Source: SIAQ01 sp964484265 (GTDB taxonomy: Bacteria > Planctomycetota > Planctomycetia > Gemmatales > Gemmataceae). Taken from it: a DNA stretch of 64,000 nucleotides. The position numbers and the translations under genes were made by a program. The stretch is taken from positions 1 through 64,000 of the forward strand of contig CAZAFH010000026.1 of NCBI GenBank assembly GCA_964484265.1. Direction: 5' to 3'. Below, one piece after another: positions 9,242 to 18,305 of this stretch (position 1 is the first letter of the stretch; every line of letters begins with the position of its first letter). The notes below the pieces were generated by a model that made no database searches, had not been told where the DNA came from, and was given only the letters and a program-made list of their open reading frames with translations.

Positions 9242-10594
9242 TTATACCGCCCCCAGCCCTAATCCCGTCAGCGTTTCCGTGGCGAGCGTGCCGTCGTTGA
9301 CGATGAAGATGCCGGGATGGGTCTTGGCCCAGGGTGCGTTGGCGGCGGGGCAGTACTGGCGAGCGTTGGATTCGATCGCTGCGACGCCGGGCACGTGCGC
9401 TGCCAGGCCTGCGGAATGGATGAGCGATGCGCCGGGGCACGTGAGATCCTGCACGCAGAGGAACATGCCGAACTTCCGCGCCGCCGCTGCCATCATCAGC
9501 GATTGCGATTGGCCCTTGCAGGCCTTCAGTGCGACGCCGGTGTAGCCCATCTCGCGCGCGATCATGATGCTTTCCAGATCGATCAGCGACTCATCAATAA
9601 CGACGGGCCGAATCTTGGCGGCCTCATGCATGACGTTGTGCCGATTCGCCTTCAGGTCGCGTGCCGTTGGCTGTTCGATGTACTGGATGCGCTCGAACCC
9701 ATCGGGCCGGGTGGACTGTACGCGCTTCAGAAAATCGAGCAGATACTGCACATTCGGGCATTTCTCGTTGAAGTCGAGCGAGTAGTACCACAGCTTCACG
9801 CCGTGCTCGGCTTGCGTTCGCTCGGCCACGCGATCGACGCCGGCGACACGTTCGACGTCCCAGTCGAGGTTGTCGCCGTTGAGTTTGATCTTGAGATGCG
9901 TCAGACCGTCGGCCTTGATCCATTCGCCGAGCGTTTCGGGCAAACCATCGTTGACTCGCTTGACGATGTCCTTGTCTTCCAGCGGATCGAGTGCGCCAAC
10001 GAGATGATACAACGGCAACTTCGCCCTCGGCTCGCGGTCAATATAGCGGTCGAGCGTCTCGCCGCGAAAGCCATCGCCGAGGAAGTAGCCCAGATCGTGA
10101 TTCATGAAATCGGGGCCATAGGTGGCATAGCAATTCAGCCCGTGCACCTTGCCAAACGCGTCATGCAACGCCGCATCGAATGGACTAGCGCACACGAGCG
10201 TACACAGCGTCGGGATCGGCTCGACAAGTTTGAGATGCGCGGAAACTTCTCCCGCGGCACGCAGATACGCATGCTCCAGCGACCAGGTGATGTCAATCGG
10301 ATGGCCGACCTCCTTGCACGATCGCGTGATGTCAGCGACCTTGGCGACTTCGGCTTTCATCGCGCCGAGCGTTTGATCGTAGGTCAGCACCTTGGACGGA
10401 AACGACCAGACGTTGCCCATCGGCATCGACCCGAACCCGCGCGCCGACTTGCCGCTGCGGGTTCGCACGGCGATTTCGACGTTCAGCATTGTGACGCGAT
10501 CGAGAGCCGTGCCGCCGAACTTGATCGGCGTGCGGTAGTGGTGATCCTCGTAGGAGAAGGTAACATCGTCGATGTGGATATCGGTGGGTTTCAA
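9242..10594 (-). CDS. Enolase-superfamily (mandelate racemase/muconate lactonizing-like) enzyme
   Basis: About 450 residues with the enolase-superfamily layout: an N-terminal capping domain (FGGTALDRVTMLNVEI), then a barrel with the K-x-K acid/base motif in LKIKLNGDN, metal-ligand positions in YSLDFNEKC, IEQP and VVIDES, and the second lysine in VALKACKGQ. Abstraction of the alpha-proton of a carboxylate is the family reaction; the substrate is unknown. The start chosen is TTG 10594, with GGGAG eight bases upstream. GTG 10603 is the alternative, and longer in-frame extensions have no homology-like content. It is divergent from the aminotransferase at 10750, possibly a shared catabolic pathway. 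Confidence 0.85.
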   Translation of the reverse strand: MKPTDIHIDDVTFSYEDHHYRTPIKFGGTALDRVTMLNVEIAVRTRSGKSARGFGSMPMGNVWSFPSKVLTYDQTLGAMKAEVAKVADITRSCKEVGHPIDITWSLEHAYLRAAGEVSAHLKLVEPIPTLCTLVCASPFDAALHDAFGKVHGLNCYATYGPDFMNHDLGYFLGDGFRGETLDRYIDREPRAKLPLYHLVGALDPLEDKDIVKRVNDGLPETLGEWIKADGLTHLKIKLNGDNLDWDVERVAGVDRVAERTQAEHGVKLWYYSLDFNEKCPNVQYLLDFLKRVQSTRPDGFERIQYIEQPTARDLKANRHNVMHEAAKIRPVVIDESLIDLESIMIAREMGYTGVALKACKGQSQSLMMAAAARKFGMFLCVQDLTCPGASLIHSAGLAAHVPGVAAIESNARQYCPAANAPWAKTHPGIFIVNDGTLATETLTGLGLGAV

Positions 10595-10628
10595 AGGATT
10601 CACTCCCGTTTGGTATCCGTCGTTTTGC

Positions 10629-10647
10629 CGCTCGCCTTTGGCGAGCG
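10629..10647. repeat. Small palindrome between divergent genes
   Basis: CGCTCGCC-TTT-GGCGAGCG, a perfect 8-bp inverted repeat in the intergenic region shared by the divergent enolase-type and aminotransferase genes. It could be an operator or another dispersed palindrome. The similar CGCTCGC/GCGAGCG at about 27204-27222 favours the latter. Confidence 0.5.
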
Positions 10648-10749
10648 CGGGCGCGGCCTCACGCGATCTCAATATCAGATCGCCGGTCTCTCCATGAATA
10701 CAATACGCAAATCGCAAAGAGATTCACTTGTTTGGCCGAGGCGCATTCC

Positions 10750-12063
10750 ATGTCCCGTACCAGTCCGTATTCCCGCTATCTGTTGCCCGTGGTCGCCCAG
10801 GGGCTTGAACCGATCGTCGTCGCGTCGGCGTCCGGGCGCACCGTCGTCGATGTCGATGGCACGGAGTACCTCGATTGTTTCTCCGGCATCTCCGTGGTGA
10901 ACGCCGGGCACAATCACCCGCGCATCCTGGCGGCGGCCCGCGAGCAGATGGACAAACTTGTCCACGCGGCTTCGTGTGTTTACCACGTGCCGGTCGTAGG
11001 GCAGCTTGCCGAGCAGCTCGCGAAGATCGTGCCCACCACGACGACAGGGCGGCCAGCCGAGACGCCTGCCACGAAGACGTTCTTCTGCAACTCGGGCGCG
11101 GAGGCGAACGAAGGCGCCATGCGGCTCGCCAAACAGCATACAGGTCGCCGCGAGATTGTCGCGCTCGCCTACGGCTTTCATGGCCGCACCATCGGCACGC
11201 TGTCGATCACGGGTAACGTTGCGCGGAAGAAGAACAACGGGCCGTACCTTTCCGGCGTCGCCTTTGGGCCGGCGCCGTACTGCTATCGCTGCCCGTTGAA
11301 TTTGAAATATCCGTCGTGCGATCTCGCCTGCGCCACGGCACTCAACGACACGATTCGCGTGCAGACTTCGAGCGACGTGGCGGCATTCGTCGTCGAACCG
11401 ATCCTCGGCGAAGGCGGCATCATTACCCCGCCGGCAGACTACCTCACGCTCGCAGGCAGCATCATGCACGAACACGGGGCACTGCTCATCATCGACGAAG
11501 TGCAGACCGGTTTTGGCCGCACGGGAAAGATGTTCGGCGTCGAGCATTCGCCGAACGTGACCGTGGACATCATGACGATGGCGAAGGGCATCGCCGCCGG
11601 GTTTCCGCTCGGGGCTTTCTCGGCGAGCGAGAAAATCGCCGAGGCGATGAAGCCGGGCGATCATCTCTCGACCTTCGGCGGCAACCCGATCGCCTGTGCC
11701 GCCGCGCTTGCGAACATCGCCGTGCTTCAGGATGAAGGTCTGATCGACAACACCAATCAGCGAGGCCAAGAATTGATGACGCGCTGCCAGGCGATGGTGG
11801 AAAAACACAAGCTCGTCGGCGAAGTGCGTGGTCGCGGTTTGATGATAGGCCTGGAGCTGGTCAAGGATCGCACATCGAAGGAACCCGCCGCAGCCGAAGC
11901 GAAAATGGTGCGAGCGAAGATGCGTGAGCGCGGCATACTCATCGGCGTCGGCGGCGTGTTCGGCAACGTCGTCCGCCTGCAGCCGCCGCTTTCCATCACT
12001 ACGGATGAATGCGACCGCCTGGCGACGACGCTCGATGGCGTGCTGGCCTCGCTCATCGTTTAG
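10750..12063 (+). CDS. Class III pyridoxal-phosphate aminotransferase (4-aminobutyrate/acetylornithine type)
   Basis: 437 residues counted from ATG 10750 (MSRTSPYSRYLLPVV). Class III features: FCNSGAEANEGAM (PLP phosphate loop), GFHGRT, IIDEVQTGFGRTG with the PLP-pyridine Asp about 249, and TMAKGIAAGFPLGA with Schiff-base Lys about 279. The CYRCPLNLKYPSCDLAC segment is a Cys-rich insertion seen in GabT-like enzymes. It probably transfers the terminal amino group of an omega-amino acid to a 2-oxo acid. The stop codon lies inside a short palindrome (12058-12093). Confidence 0.92.
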   Translation: MSRTSPYSRYLLPVVAQGLEPIVVASASGRTVVDVDGTEYLDCFSGISVVNAGHNHPRILAAAREQMDKLVHAASCVYHVPVVGQLAEQLAKIVPTTTTGRPAETPATKTFFCNSGAEANEGAMRLAKQHTGRREIVALAYGFHGRTIGTLSITGNVARKKNNGPYLSGVAFGPAPYCYRCPLNLKYPSCDLACATALNDTIRVQTSSDVAAFVVEPILGEGGIITPPADYLTLAGSIMHEHGALLIIDEVQTGFGRTGKMFGVEHSPNVTVDIMTMAKGIAAGFPLGAFSASEKIAEAMKPGDHLSTFGGNPIACAAALANIAVLQDEGLIDNTNQRGQELMTRCQAMVEKHKLVGEVRGRGLMIGLELVKDRTSKEPAAAEAKMVRAKMRERGILIGVGGVFGNVVRLQPPLSITTDECDRLATTLDGVLASLIV

Positions 12064-12093
12064 CGTTCGCATGGCGCCGCGCGATCGCTAAAC
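12058..12093. repeat. Palindromic repeat related to the GGCTTAGCG family
   Basis: GTTTAGCG (12058-12065) and CGCTAAAC (12086-12093) form an inverted repeat with an internal TCGCATGGC, resembling the palindromes at 20546 and 21395. The aminotransferase stop codon (12061-12063) is within the left arm, so the repeat abuts or replaced the native 3' end. Confidence 0.6.
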
Positions 12094-12103
12094 GGCAAGC
12101 CGA

Positions 12104-12499
12104 TTACCGCAGCAAATCCTGGATGCCGCTGGAATGGCCCTTCGTCAGCGTGCGCAGCAGGTTGATGATCGTCCACGGCAGGATAATAAACGGCCAAAGG
12201 ATATTCGCCGTCACGATATTTAACGCGCAGTAGCCAGCGATCTTGCCTCGCATGCAGCCCGGGCAGGCGATCTCGTCCTTGCTCCAGCTGACCCACGCCA
12301 CCCAGAGGAACAAGAAGATCGGCATGTTGTAGTATTTCAGGCTATCGGTCTGGGTGTGACAATGCGGGCACGGGATGACGTCGCCGACGGGACTCGATGA
12401 CGAGCTGACGTCGAGCTTCTTTTCACAGGCCGGGCAGTATCCGGTGACCGCTTCGTCAGGCAAGAGCGCGATATCGCAAGATAAGCAGCGTAGGGCCAT
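12104..12499 (-). CDS. Small zinc-ribbon membrane protein
   Basis: 131 residues. Three CxxC pairs are visible: CLSC/CPAC near residues 5-26, CPHC near 44-47, and CPGC near 79-82, consistent with zinc ribbons. Two hydrophobic stretches (MPIFLFLWVAWVSW and the NIVTANILWPFIILPWTII region) indicate membrane association. Function unknown. It is the third gene of a minus-strand run that begins with the STAND-WD40 gene. Confidence 0.75.
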   Translation of the reverse strand: MALRCLSCDIALLPDEAVTGYCPACEKKLDVSSSSSPVGDVIPCPHCHTQTDSLKYYNMPIFLFLWVAWVSWSKDEIACPGCMRGKIAGYCALNIVTANILWPFIILPWTIINLLRTLTKGHSSGIQDLLR

Positions 12500-12536
12500 G
12501 GCGTTTACTCATTCGTCATTTACTATTTACTGTTCA

Positions 12537-13235
12537 CTATTTATCGTTGAATTTATTGTCGTCGTTCTCATCAAGGCGCTCACGTTTCAGTGTCCATAGC
12601 CAGTATCCGCCGGCGAGCCCCGCGAGCATCACGCATCCCAGCATGCTGATGCCGATCAGGATAAGGACCCCGGAATTTGCAGGCGCATCTCCGCGATTAT
12701 CGTGCTCGCCGCGCTGGACGCTGGCATCGCCGGTACGCAGGTCGAAGGTCCAGGTTCGGCCGTCGTGAACTTCGAGGGCGATCGTTTCGGCGTCTTCGTT
12801 GAATGATGCCAGGCCATGCCAGATGCAGCTGGGGCAGGCTTCCTGGATGGCGCTTTTGTGAGCGAGTTCGGTGATTTTGTAGGAACGGATCTGCTTTCCC
12901 TTGTGATAGAAGTGCACGCCGTCGCCGTTGCACTCGGAGGGGAAGACGATGTTCGCCAGGTATTCGCCATCGCGTGAGAGGAAGACTTGGCCTTCGAAGG
13001 GCGATTGCAGAGTCCAGATTGGTTTGCGCGTATTGTCGTTGGGGTAAAGACCGCTCTGCGGATAGAGATCGTTTAGCTCGTTGGCCGCATTTGGCCCGTT
13101 GGCTTTGGAGTAAAGCATAACCAGCAAGTACTTGCCGTTGCCCAGTACCTTTTTATGCGAACGAAGCGGCGCCATGTCGGCCCGGGCGATGACGGGCAGC
13201 AGCAGCACAATGAGAGCGGCAAGCGAGCGTTTCAT
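12537..13235 (-). CDS. Secreted, C-terminally anchored hypothetical protein
   Basis: 232 residues. A signal peptide (MKRSLAALIVLLLPVIARA) is followed by a soluble domain with four cysteines (SECNGDG and EACPSCIWHG) and a transmembrane helix near 190-212 (LILIGISMLGCVMLAGLAGG). The acidic/basic tail after the helix would be cytosolic. I do not recognise the family. ATG 13235 has a GGAGCG ribosome-binding site and lies 17 nt past the stop of the STAND-WD40 gene, so co-transcription is likely. Confidence 0.8.
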   Translation of the reverse strand: MKRSLAALIVLLLPVIARADMAPLRSHKKVLGNGKYLLVMLYSKANGPNAANELNDLYPQSGLYPNDNTRKPIWTLQSPFEGQVFLSRDGEYLANIVFPSECNGDGVHFYHKGKQIRSYKITELAHKSAIQEACPSCIWHGLASFNEDAETIALEVHDGRTWTFDLRTGDASVQRGEHDNRGDAPANSGVLILIGISMLGCVMLAGLAGGYWLWTLKRERLDENDDNKFNDK

Positions 13236-13252
13236 GGGTCGCTCCGAAGACG

Positions 13253-16200
13253 CTATTTGTCGGTCCGAATATCGGCTGCGCGCCAGATGCGGATTGTGCC
13301 GTCCGTTCCTGACGATGCGACGAAGGAATGATCGGGCGCGACGACGATATTGCGGACCGAGCCGCGATGGCCGACGAGTGTGAAGATTTCGCCGACGAAG
13401 TCGTAGATCTTGATAGCGCCGTCGTCGCCGCCGGACGCGAACAGGCCGCCCGCCTTGGCGTTGATCGAAAGAGCGACGGCGCGGACAGGCTGGGCGTGCG
13501 AGCGCAGGAAGCTGACCGAGCGAGCCCGCAGGTTCGCGTTGCGTTCTTCATGTTCGACGACGGCGACGCGCACCATCTGATCGCTGCCCGCCGAGAGCAA
13601 GCCGAGCGTGGACTCGGGGTGATCGTCCTTCGCCAGCATGAACGAGAAGATCGCCAGGGCCTCGATGCTTCCCAGATGCAAGTCGGCGACGGTGCGAATT
13701 TCCTTGCGATCCACTTCGCAAAGACAGACGAGCCCATCCTTGCCCGACGATACGAACGTGCGGTTGTCGCCCATGAACTCGACGCTGCGGACGGCATCCT
13801 TATGCCCGCGGTAGGTGTCCTTTTCTTTGCCTGTCTCCGCATCCCAGAGGATGACGGTCGAGTCGTCGCTGCCGGAGAGGAACAGATTGGCCTTGTCGGC
13901 ATTCGGATGGAAAGCGACAGCGGTGACACCTTTCGAATGTCCGGTGAGCGTGTGCTTCTCGGTGGCCTGCCAGCCTTTCTTGTCGTCTTGATCGAGTTGC
14001 CAAATTTTGATCGTGCCTTTACCCTTTTCGTCGCGCGTGCCCGCAGCGAGGAGGTGCTTTGATTTGTGCGCGGAAAACGCCAGCGAGGTGACGGGAGCGC
14101 CGGCGCTGGGCAGCGAAGCGATCGGCTTGGCGGTTTTGGCGTCCCACAGTCTGACGCTGCCGTCTTTGCCGGCCGACGCGATCAGCAGGCGTTGGCGATC
14201 GAGAGCGAGGGCTTCGACGCCGTCGGCGTGGGCGTTGACGACGTCCACACCCGCGGGATAATCAAGGTTCCAGAGCTTGGCCGACTGGTCGATGCTGCCC
14301 GTGACGAGCGTCCTGCCATCGCCGGCAAGCGCAATTGCCTGGACGCCGCCGAGGTGGCCGATGTAGTGCTGCTTTTGCGTGCCGGTCGCGATATCCCAAA
14401 CGCGGATGACGTGATCCTTGCCGCCGGTGATTGCGGTCCTTCCATCGCCGGAAAGCGCGACGGAAAGCAGCCCCGCGCCATGCGTGATCGGAGCACTCGC
14501 TTCCTTGCCGTCGGCGGCATTCCAGAATCGCACGATGCCGACGTCGCGAGCCAATTTCACTTCCACCCCGGCCGTCGCGATGGTTTTGCCATCGGCACTG
14601 ATGCTGAGCGCATGAGCGGTCTGATGGTTCGACGCGATTGCGTTTCGCTTGGCGCCGCTCTGCCCATCCCACACGACGACCTGGCCCTTGGCGTCGATGC
14701 TGGCGAGCGTTTTGGCCTCGGCATCAAACGCCAGCGCGAGCACCGAAGCGCCGTGGTCCTTGAGCGTCAGTTTCGCTTTTCCGCCAGCCATGTCCCAGAG
14801 GATGACGTTTCCGTCCTTGCTCCCCGAGGCGAGCGAACCGTCCTTGCCAAACGCAAGGGTATTGACGGAATCGTTATGGGCTTCGAGTTTTTTTGTTGCC
14901 TTGTCGAGGACGACGAAATCGGTCTTGAGAACCGCGAGATCGTAGAGGGCGATCTGCTTGTCCGCGCCGGCGACGGCGAGGGTTTGGCCGTCGGGCGACA
15001 GGGCGATAGCGAGCATCGGTTTTTGCAGGCCCGTGATGCTAGCGAGTTTTTCGCGCGTCTCGAGATTCCATATCTGGGCTGTGCCGTCGTTGCTTGTGGT
15101 GGCGGCGCGCTTGGCGTCGGGCGTGATTGCGACAGCGGTCACCGGGCCGCGATGCCCGGCAAGCAGCAGCGCTTCGCCGTTGACGCGCTTCCAGAGGTAC
15201 TTCCACTCGAAGCCGCGCATGTCGCGAACGCCGTCGGCCTTTGCCTCGGAAAACGATCGCGTCGCCGGCTGCGACATCAGAATTTGCCTGGCGCGGAGCG
15301 CATTCTCGGACTGGATCGCCTGCTCGGCCTGGGCGAGAAGGCCCAGATAAAGGGGCCGGCGCGACAGAATAACCTGGTCCTCCAGGATTTTGATTTTTTC
15401 GTTGGCATTATCCGCGAAGGCCTTCATTTGCTTCTGCACTTCGGGATCTTCGCTGCGCTGCCGGGTGAAATAATAGGTCAGCGACGCGGACAGGAAGCAG
15501 AGCGGGATCATGATCCAGATCACCAGTTCCATCACCTTGGTTCGCGCCAGGGCGCCGGCCGACTTCTCCTCCGCGGCCTTGCGTCCGAGCTGGGCCAGGC
15601 TGTCCTGTGCCAGGCTGACGACAAGCTCTTGCTTGCCCTGGATCCAATAATTCTGAATCTCGAACAACCCCAACTCGTCGGCGGCGCGATTGACGATATC
15701 GGCGGCCGGCCTCCCTGGCGCCTTCCAATAGTGAGCAAGGTCGCTCGCGGGCATCAGATCGCGGTCGAGCGTGCCATCGCTGTTGCTCGTGCACAGGCTG
15801 AGCAGCAGATCGCGAATCGCCGAGCTTTCCGCGGAGTTCAAGCCGAGCCGTTTGATCTTGGCGTCGAAGCATTTGCCGAGCGCTTCGCGAACGCCGCCGA
15901 ACGCTTTCATGTCGGTCACGCGAAGGGTGCTGCTTTTTCGCCCGACGATTTCGTTTTGGTACAGCAACGCTCCGACGGCCTGCAAGATCGGCAGCGGGCT
16001 GAGAAAGTTCTCCCGGGCGTAAGCCGCCACATCAGCCGCGATTTGTTGCGTCGCGCCGGCTTCGTAGGAGAATCGATATTTCTGGAACGGCGCCATGTTC
16101 GCGAACGGGATATCTTCGCGGTTCGTCGGGTAGAGCAGCGCATCGCCCATCTCCGCGTCGGTGAGCGGGCGAAGGTACAGCGGCTGCCAATCCGCCGGCG

Positions 16201-18031
16201 CGTGCCCGTCTCCGAAAAGATCGAACAGCCGACCCAGCGATTGCGTCCTTACCGTAAAGACGATCTTGCAGCGCGGCGCCGCGGCGCCGATGCGCTCCAA
16301 CATGGCGATCGCCTTCTGCCGGCGCACCTCCTGGTGCGGCTTGCGCACCTGCGTTAACAGATCTTCACCCTGATCGACGGCGATCACCAGCTCATAAGGC
16401 AAAACCCGCGTGACGGCATCGAGCGTCTTTCCGAGCAGGTCGGTATTGTCGCGCAGCGCGATCCACAAGTCCGCCATCACCAGCTCGCCCGAGCCTGCTT
16501 CGTCCGCCGGGTCCGCATCGGGATTGGCCGGCGCGGAGTCGTCGGACGGCTTGATCGCCGTGCTGCTCGCGCCCGTGACGGACTCTCGCAGGATGCCGGG
16601 CAGATCCACCGTGACCGTCTGCCCCGCCGGAGTCTGGAACGTCAACGGCCGAGCGCAGAACGACGCCAACGCGTCGGCAAATTGCCCGGCGAGATCGTTC
16701 GTGCAGCGCAGCACCAGCCAGGGAAAAGCGCTCTCCGCCGCGGCATCGTCGTTGCCTTGCGAGCGGTCGCGCAACACGCGGAAGCCGACGCTTTCCATCT
16801 CCAGCGTCGGCAACAACCCCGCTTGCAAATAAGATGTTTTACCTGCCGACGGCGCGCCATGCAGAAACACGCCGACGGTGTCGGCTCGATCGCACACCAG
16901 CGCGCCGCGGATGGCGTCGGCTTCGCGCCCGAAGAATAACGCGCGGTCTCCGACGTCATAGGCCGCGAACGGGCGATAGGGTTCCGAGGGCAGGGGAGCC
17001 GTGTCGCTCGCCGGCGGCGTGTAGGCCGACGACCCTTCGCCGACGACACGTAGTTGCGGCGGGCAGAAAGCCGTAAGCGCCAATCCGGCGCCGCCAAACT
17101 CCGCGCGTACGGAGCGTAGGATCTCGCCGAGCGATTTGGCGCCTTCCACGAACCGCTTGACCAGCGCCTGCCCGGCCTCGAAGGCCTTGTCCGCCGGCAG
17201 CAGCGTTTCGCTGGCGACCAGACCGTTGAATTGGATGCTCGCCTCGGCAACTGCCTTGTGCCAGGCCTTCTGCTGGTCGATCGCGCCGATGCCGAGCAAG
17301 ACCACGAGCGGGTCAGGATTTCCCTGCGGCGCATCTTCGAGCGTTTCGCCGAGCTGACTGGTCGTGAGTGTCTCGTTGCCGACCTGAAACTGGCCGTCGT
17401 TAAAACGGGCAAAGACGACGACGATGTCGGGAGCATTGCGCGAGAAATTGCCAAGCGCGTCCGGAACGGATTCAAAAACGAGGTTGGCCTTCTCGAGTTC
17501 GGAAATCGCCGAGCGCGAGGCCGATCCGACGCCTTTCGAGGATTCCGGATCGAGGATCCATTTTTGCGTGGGATAGGTCTGAACCGGGTTCTGCCGAAGC
17601 GGATTGACGCGCCGCCCCGCCGCCAGGCTGAAGCGCGTGCCCCAAAATCGCTGGGCAGTGTCGGTCGTTGCGGGAATCTCCTCGACGAGCACGTTCCACG
17701 GGATTCGGCCCGGTTCGTCGGTGAGGAATTCGATCGCCTCGATCGCGTCGCCTTTCATCAAGCCCGACAGCCAGCTGCGTGCCTCGATCGCCGAGCCTGC
17801 GTTTGGTCCGGAATCGACGCGGAAGAGCGACTTGTAGAGCTGATAGCCAAGCTGCGCCAGTTCCGCTGGCCCGGCCGTCGCCAGCCTGGGATGGATCTGG
17901 TCCGCGATGCGCAACAGGCTGGCGCGTTCGTCGCCTTCCATATGATAAGGCGGGAAACTCGCGGCCCCGTCGGACCAGATGAAAGTGATACGGTCTTTCC
18001 GATGCAGAACCTGACAAACAATTCGCGCCAC
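13253..18031 (-). CDS. Giant signalling protein: CHAT-like region, STAND NTPase, TM helix, 14 WD40 repeats
   Basis: 1592 residues from GTG 18031, chosen because CGGGAGG sits five bases upstream and longer in-frame readings run through the palindrome at 18198-18280. Residues 1-330 resemble a CHAT (caspase-like) fold: GRIPWNVLVEE, then APDIVVVFARFNDG and LVVLLGIGAID where active CHAT domains have the catalytic His-Gly and Cys strands. Both catalytic residues seem absent. A nSTAND1-type NTPase follows: FFGREADAI, Walker A HGAPSAGKTS at about 391-400, Walker B ELVIAVDQGED at about 547-557. A TM helix lies at about 833-855, then a coiled coil, then 14 WD40 repeats (about 950-1592), enough for two seven-bladed propellers. 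It is probably a membrane-anchored sensor or scaffold. A defence role is possible but unproven. Confidence 0.85.
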   Translation of the reverse strand: MARIVCQVLHRKDRITFIWSDGAASFPPYHMEGDERASLLRIADQIHPRLATAGPAELAQLGYQLYKSLFRVDSGPNAGSAIEARSWLSGLMKGDAIEAIEFLTDEPGRIPWNVLVEEIPATTDTAQRFWGTRFSLAAGRRVNPLRQNPVQTYPTQKWILDPESSKGVGSASRSAISELEKANLVFESVPDALGNFSRNAPDIVVVFARFNDGQFQVGNETLTTSQLGETLEDAPQGNPDPLVVLLGIGAIDQQKAWHKAVAEASIQFNGLVASETLLPADKAFEAGQALVKRFVEGAKSLGEILRSVRAEFGGAGLALTAFCPPQLRVVGEGSSAYTPPASDTAPLPSEPYRPFAAYDVGDRALFFGREADAIRGALVCDRADTVGVFLHGAPSAGKTSYLQAGLLPTLEMESVGFRVLRDRSQGNDDAAAESAFPWLVLRCTNDLAGQFADALASFCARPLTFQTPAGQTVTVDLPGILRESVTGASSTAIKPSDDSAPANPDADPADEAGSGELVMADLWIALRDNTDLLGKTLDAVTRVLPYELVIAVDQGEDLLTQVRKPHQEVRRQKAIAMLERIGAAAPRCKIVFTVRTQSLGRLFDLFGDGHAPADWQPLYLRPLTDAEMGDALLYPTNREDIPFANMAPFQKYRFSYEAGATQQIAADVAAYARENFLSPLPILQAVGALLYQNEIVGRKSSTLRVTDMKAFGGVREALGKCFDAKIKRLGLNSAESSAIRDLLLSLCTSNSDGTLDRDLMPASDLAHYWKAPGRPAADIVNRAADELGLFEIQNYWIQGKQELVVSLAQDSLAQLGRKAAEEKSAGALARTKVMELVIWIMIPLCFLSASLTYYFTRQRSEDPEVQKQMKAFADNANEKIKILEDQVILSRRPLYLGLLAQAEQAIQSENALRARQILMSQPATRSFSEAKADGVRDMRGFEWKYLWKRVNGEALLLAGHRGPVTAVAITPDAKRAATTSNDGTAQIWNLETREKLASITGLQKPMLAIALSPDGQTLAVAGADKQIALYDLAVLKTDFVVLDKATKKLEAHNDSVNTLAFGKDGSLASGSKDGNVILWDMAGGKAKLTLKDHGASVLALAFDAEAKTLASIDAKGQVVVWDGQSGAKRNAIASNHQTAHALSISADGKTIATAGVEVKLARDVGIVRFWNAADGKEASAPITHGAGLLSVALSGDGRTAITGGKDHVIRVWDIATGTQKQHYIGHLGGVQAIALAGDGRTLVTGSIDQSAKLWNLDYPAGVDVVNAHADGVEALALDRQRLLIASAGKDGSVRLWDAKTAKPIASLPSAGAPVTSLAFSAHKSKHLLAAGTRDEKGKGTIKIWQLDQDDKKGWQATEKHTLTGHSKGVTAVAFHPNADKANLFLSGSDDSTVILWDAETGKEKDTYRGHKDAVRSVEFMGDNRTFVSSGKDGLVCLCEVDRKEIRTVADLHLGSIEALAIFSFMLAKDDHPESTLGLLSAGSDQMVRVAVVEHEERNANLRARSVSFLRSHAQPVRAVALSINAKAGGLFASGGDDGAIKIYDFVGEIFTLVGHRGSVRNIVVAPDHSFVASSGTDGTIRIWRAADIRTDK

Positions 18032-18197
18032 CGCCGCCTCCCGAGATTCATTCAAAAAACGCCTGTAGGGATCGCAACGGTTCTTCGTGGTGTACGGAGT
18101 CGTGGGAACGTCATCGCGAACAAGGCGTTGAGATGATTTATGTACTAAACTTAGATAGGAAAGCGCGTGTTGGTTTTGTTTCCATGGTGGATAAACC

Positions 18198-18280
18198 CAA
18201 GCCCCACCATGAGCGCAACGATTGGTGGGGGTCGACCCGAGACTTATCCCCACCAATCGTTGCGCTCATGGTGGGGCTTG
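18198..18280. repeat. Perfect 33-bp palindrome, CAAGCCCC family, copy 2
   Basis: Arms 18198-18230 and 18248-18280 are perfectly complementary over 33 bp around a 17-nt loop. The arm sequence matches the copy at 9151 with two differences. It sits between the divergent STAND-WD40 gene (start 18031) and the toroid-DUF362 gene (start 18306), only 25 bp from the latter start, so a cruciform or hairpin could influence both promoters. Confidence 0.95.
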
Positions 18281-18305
18281 ACGATTTTGAATTTTGGGGA
18301 AAGAA

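Noticed and set aside
18032..18256. N-terminal extension of the STAND-WD40 protein up to 18256
   Set aside because: The extra 75 codons run through the palindrome at 18198-18280 and lack a ribosome-binding site; GTG 18031 has CGGGAGG at proper spacing.
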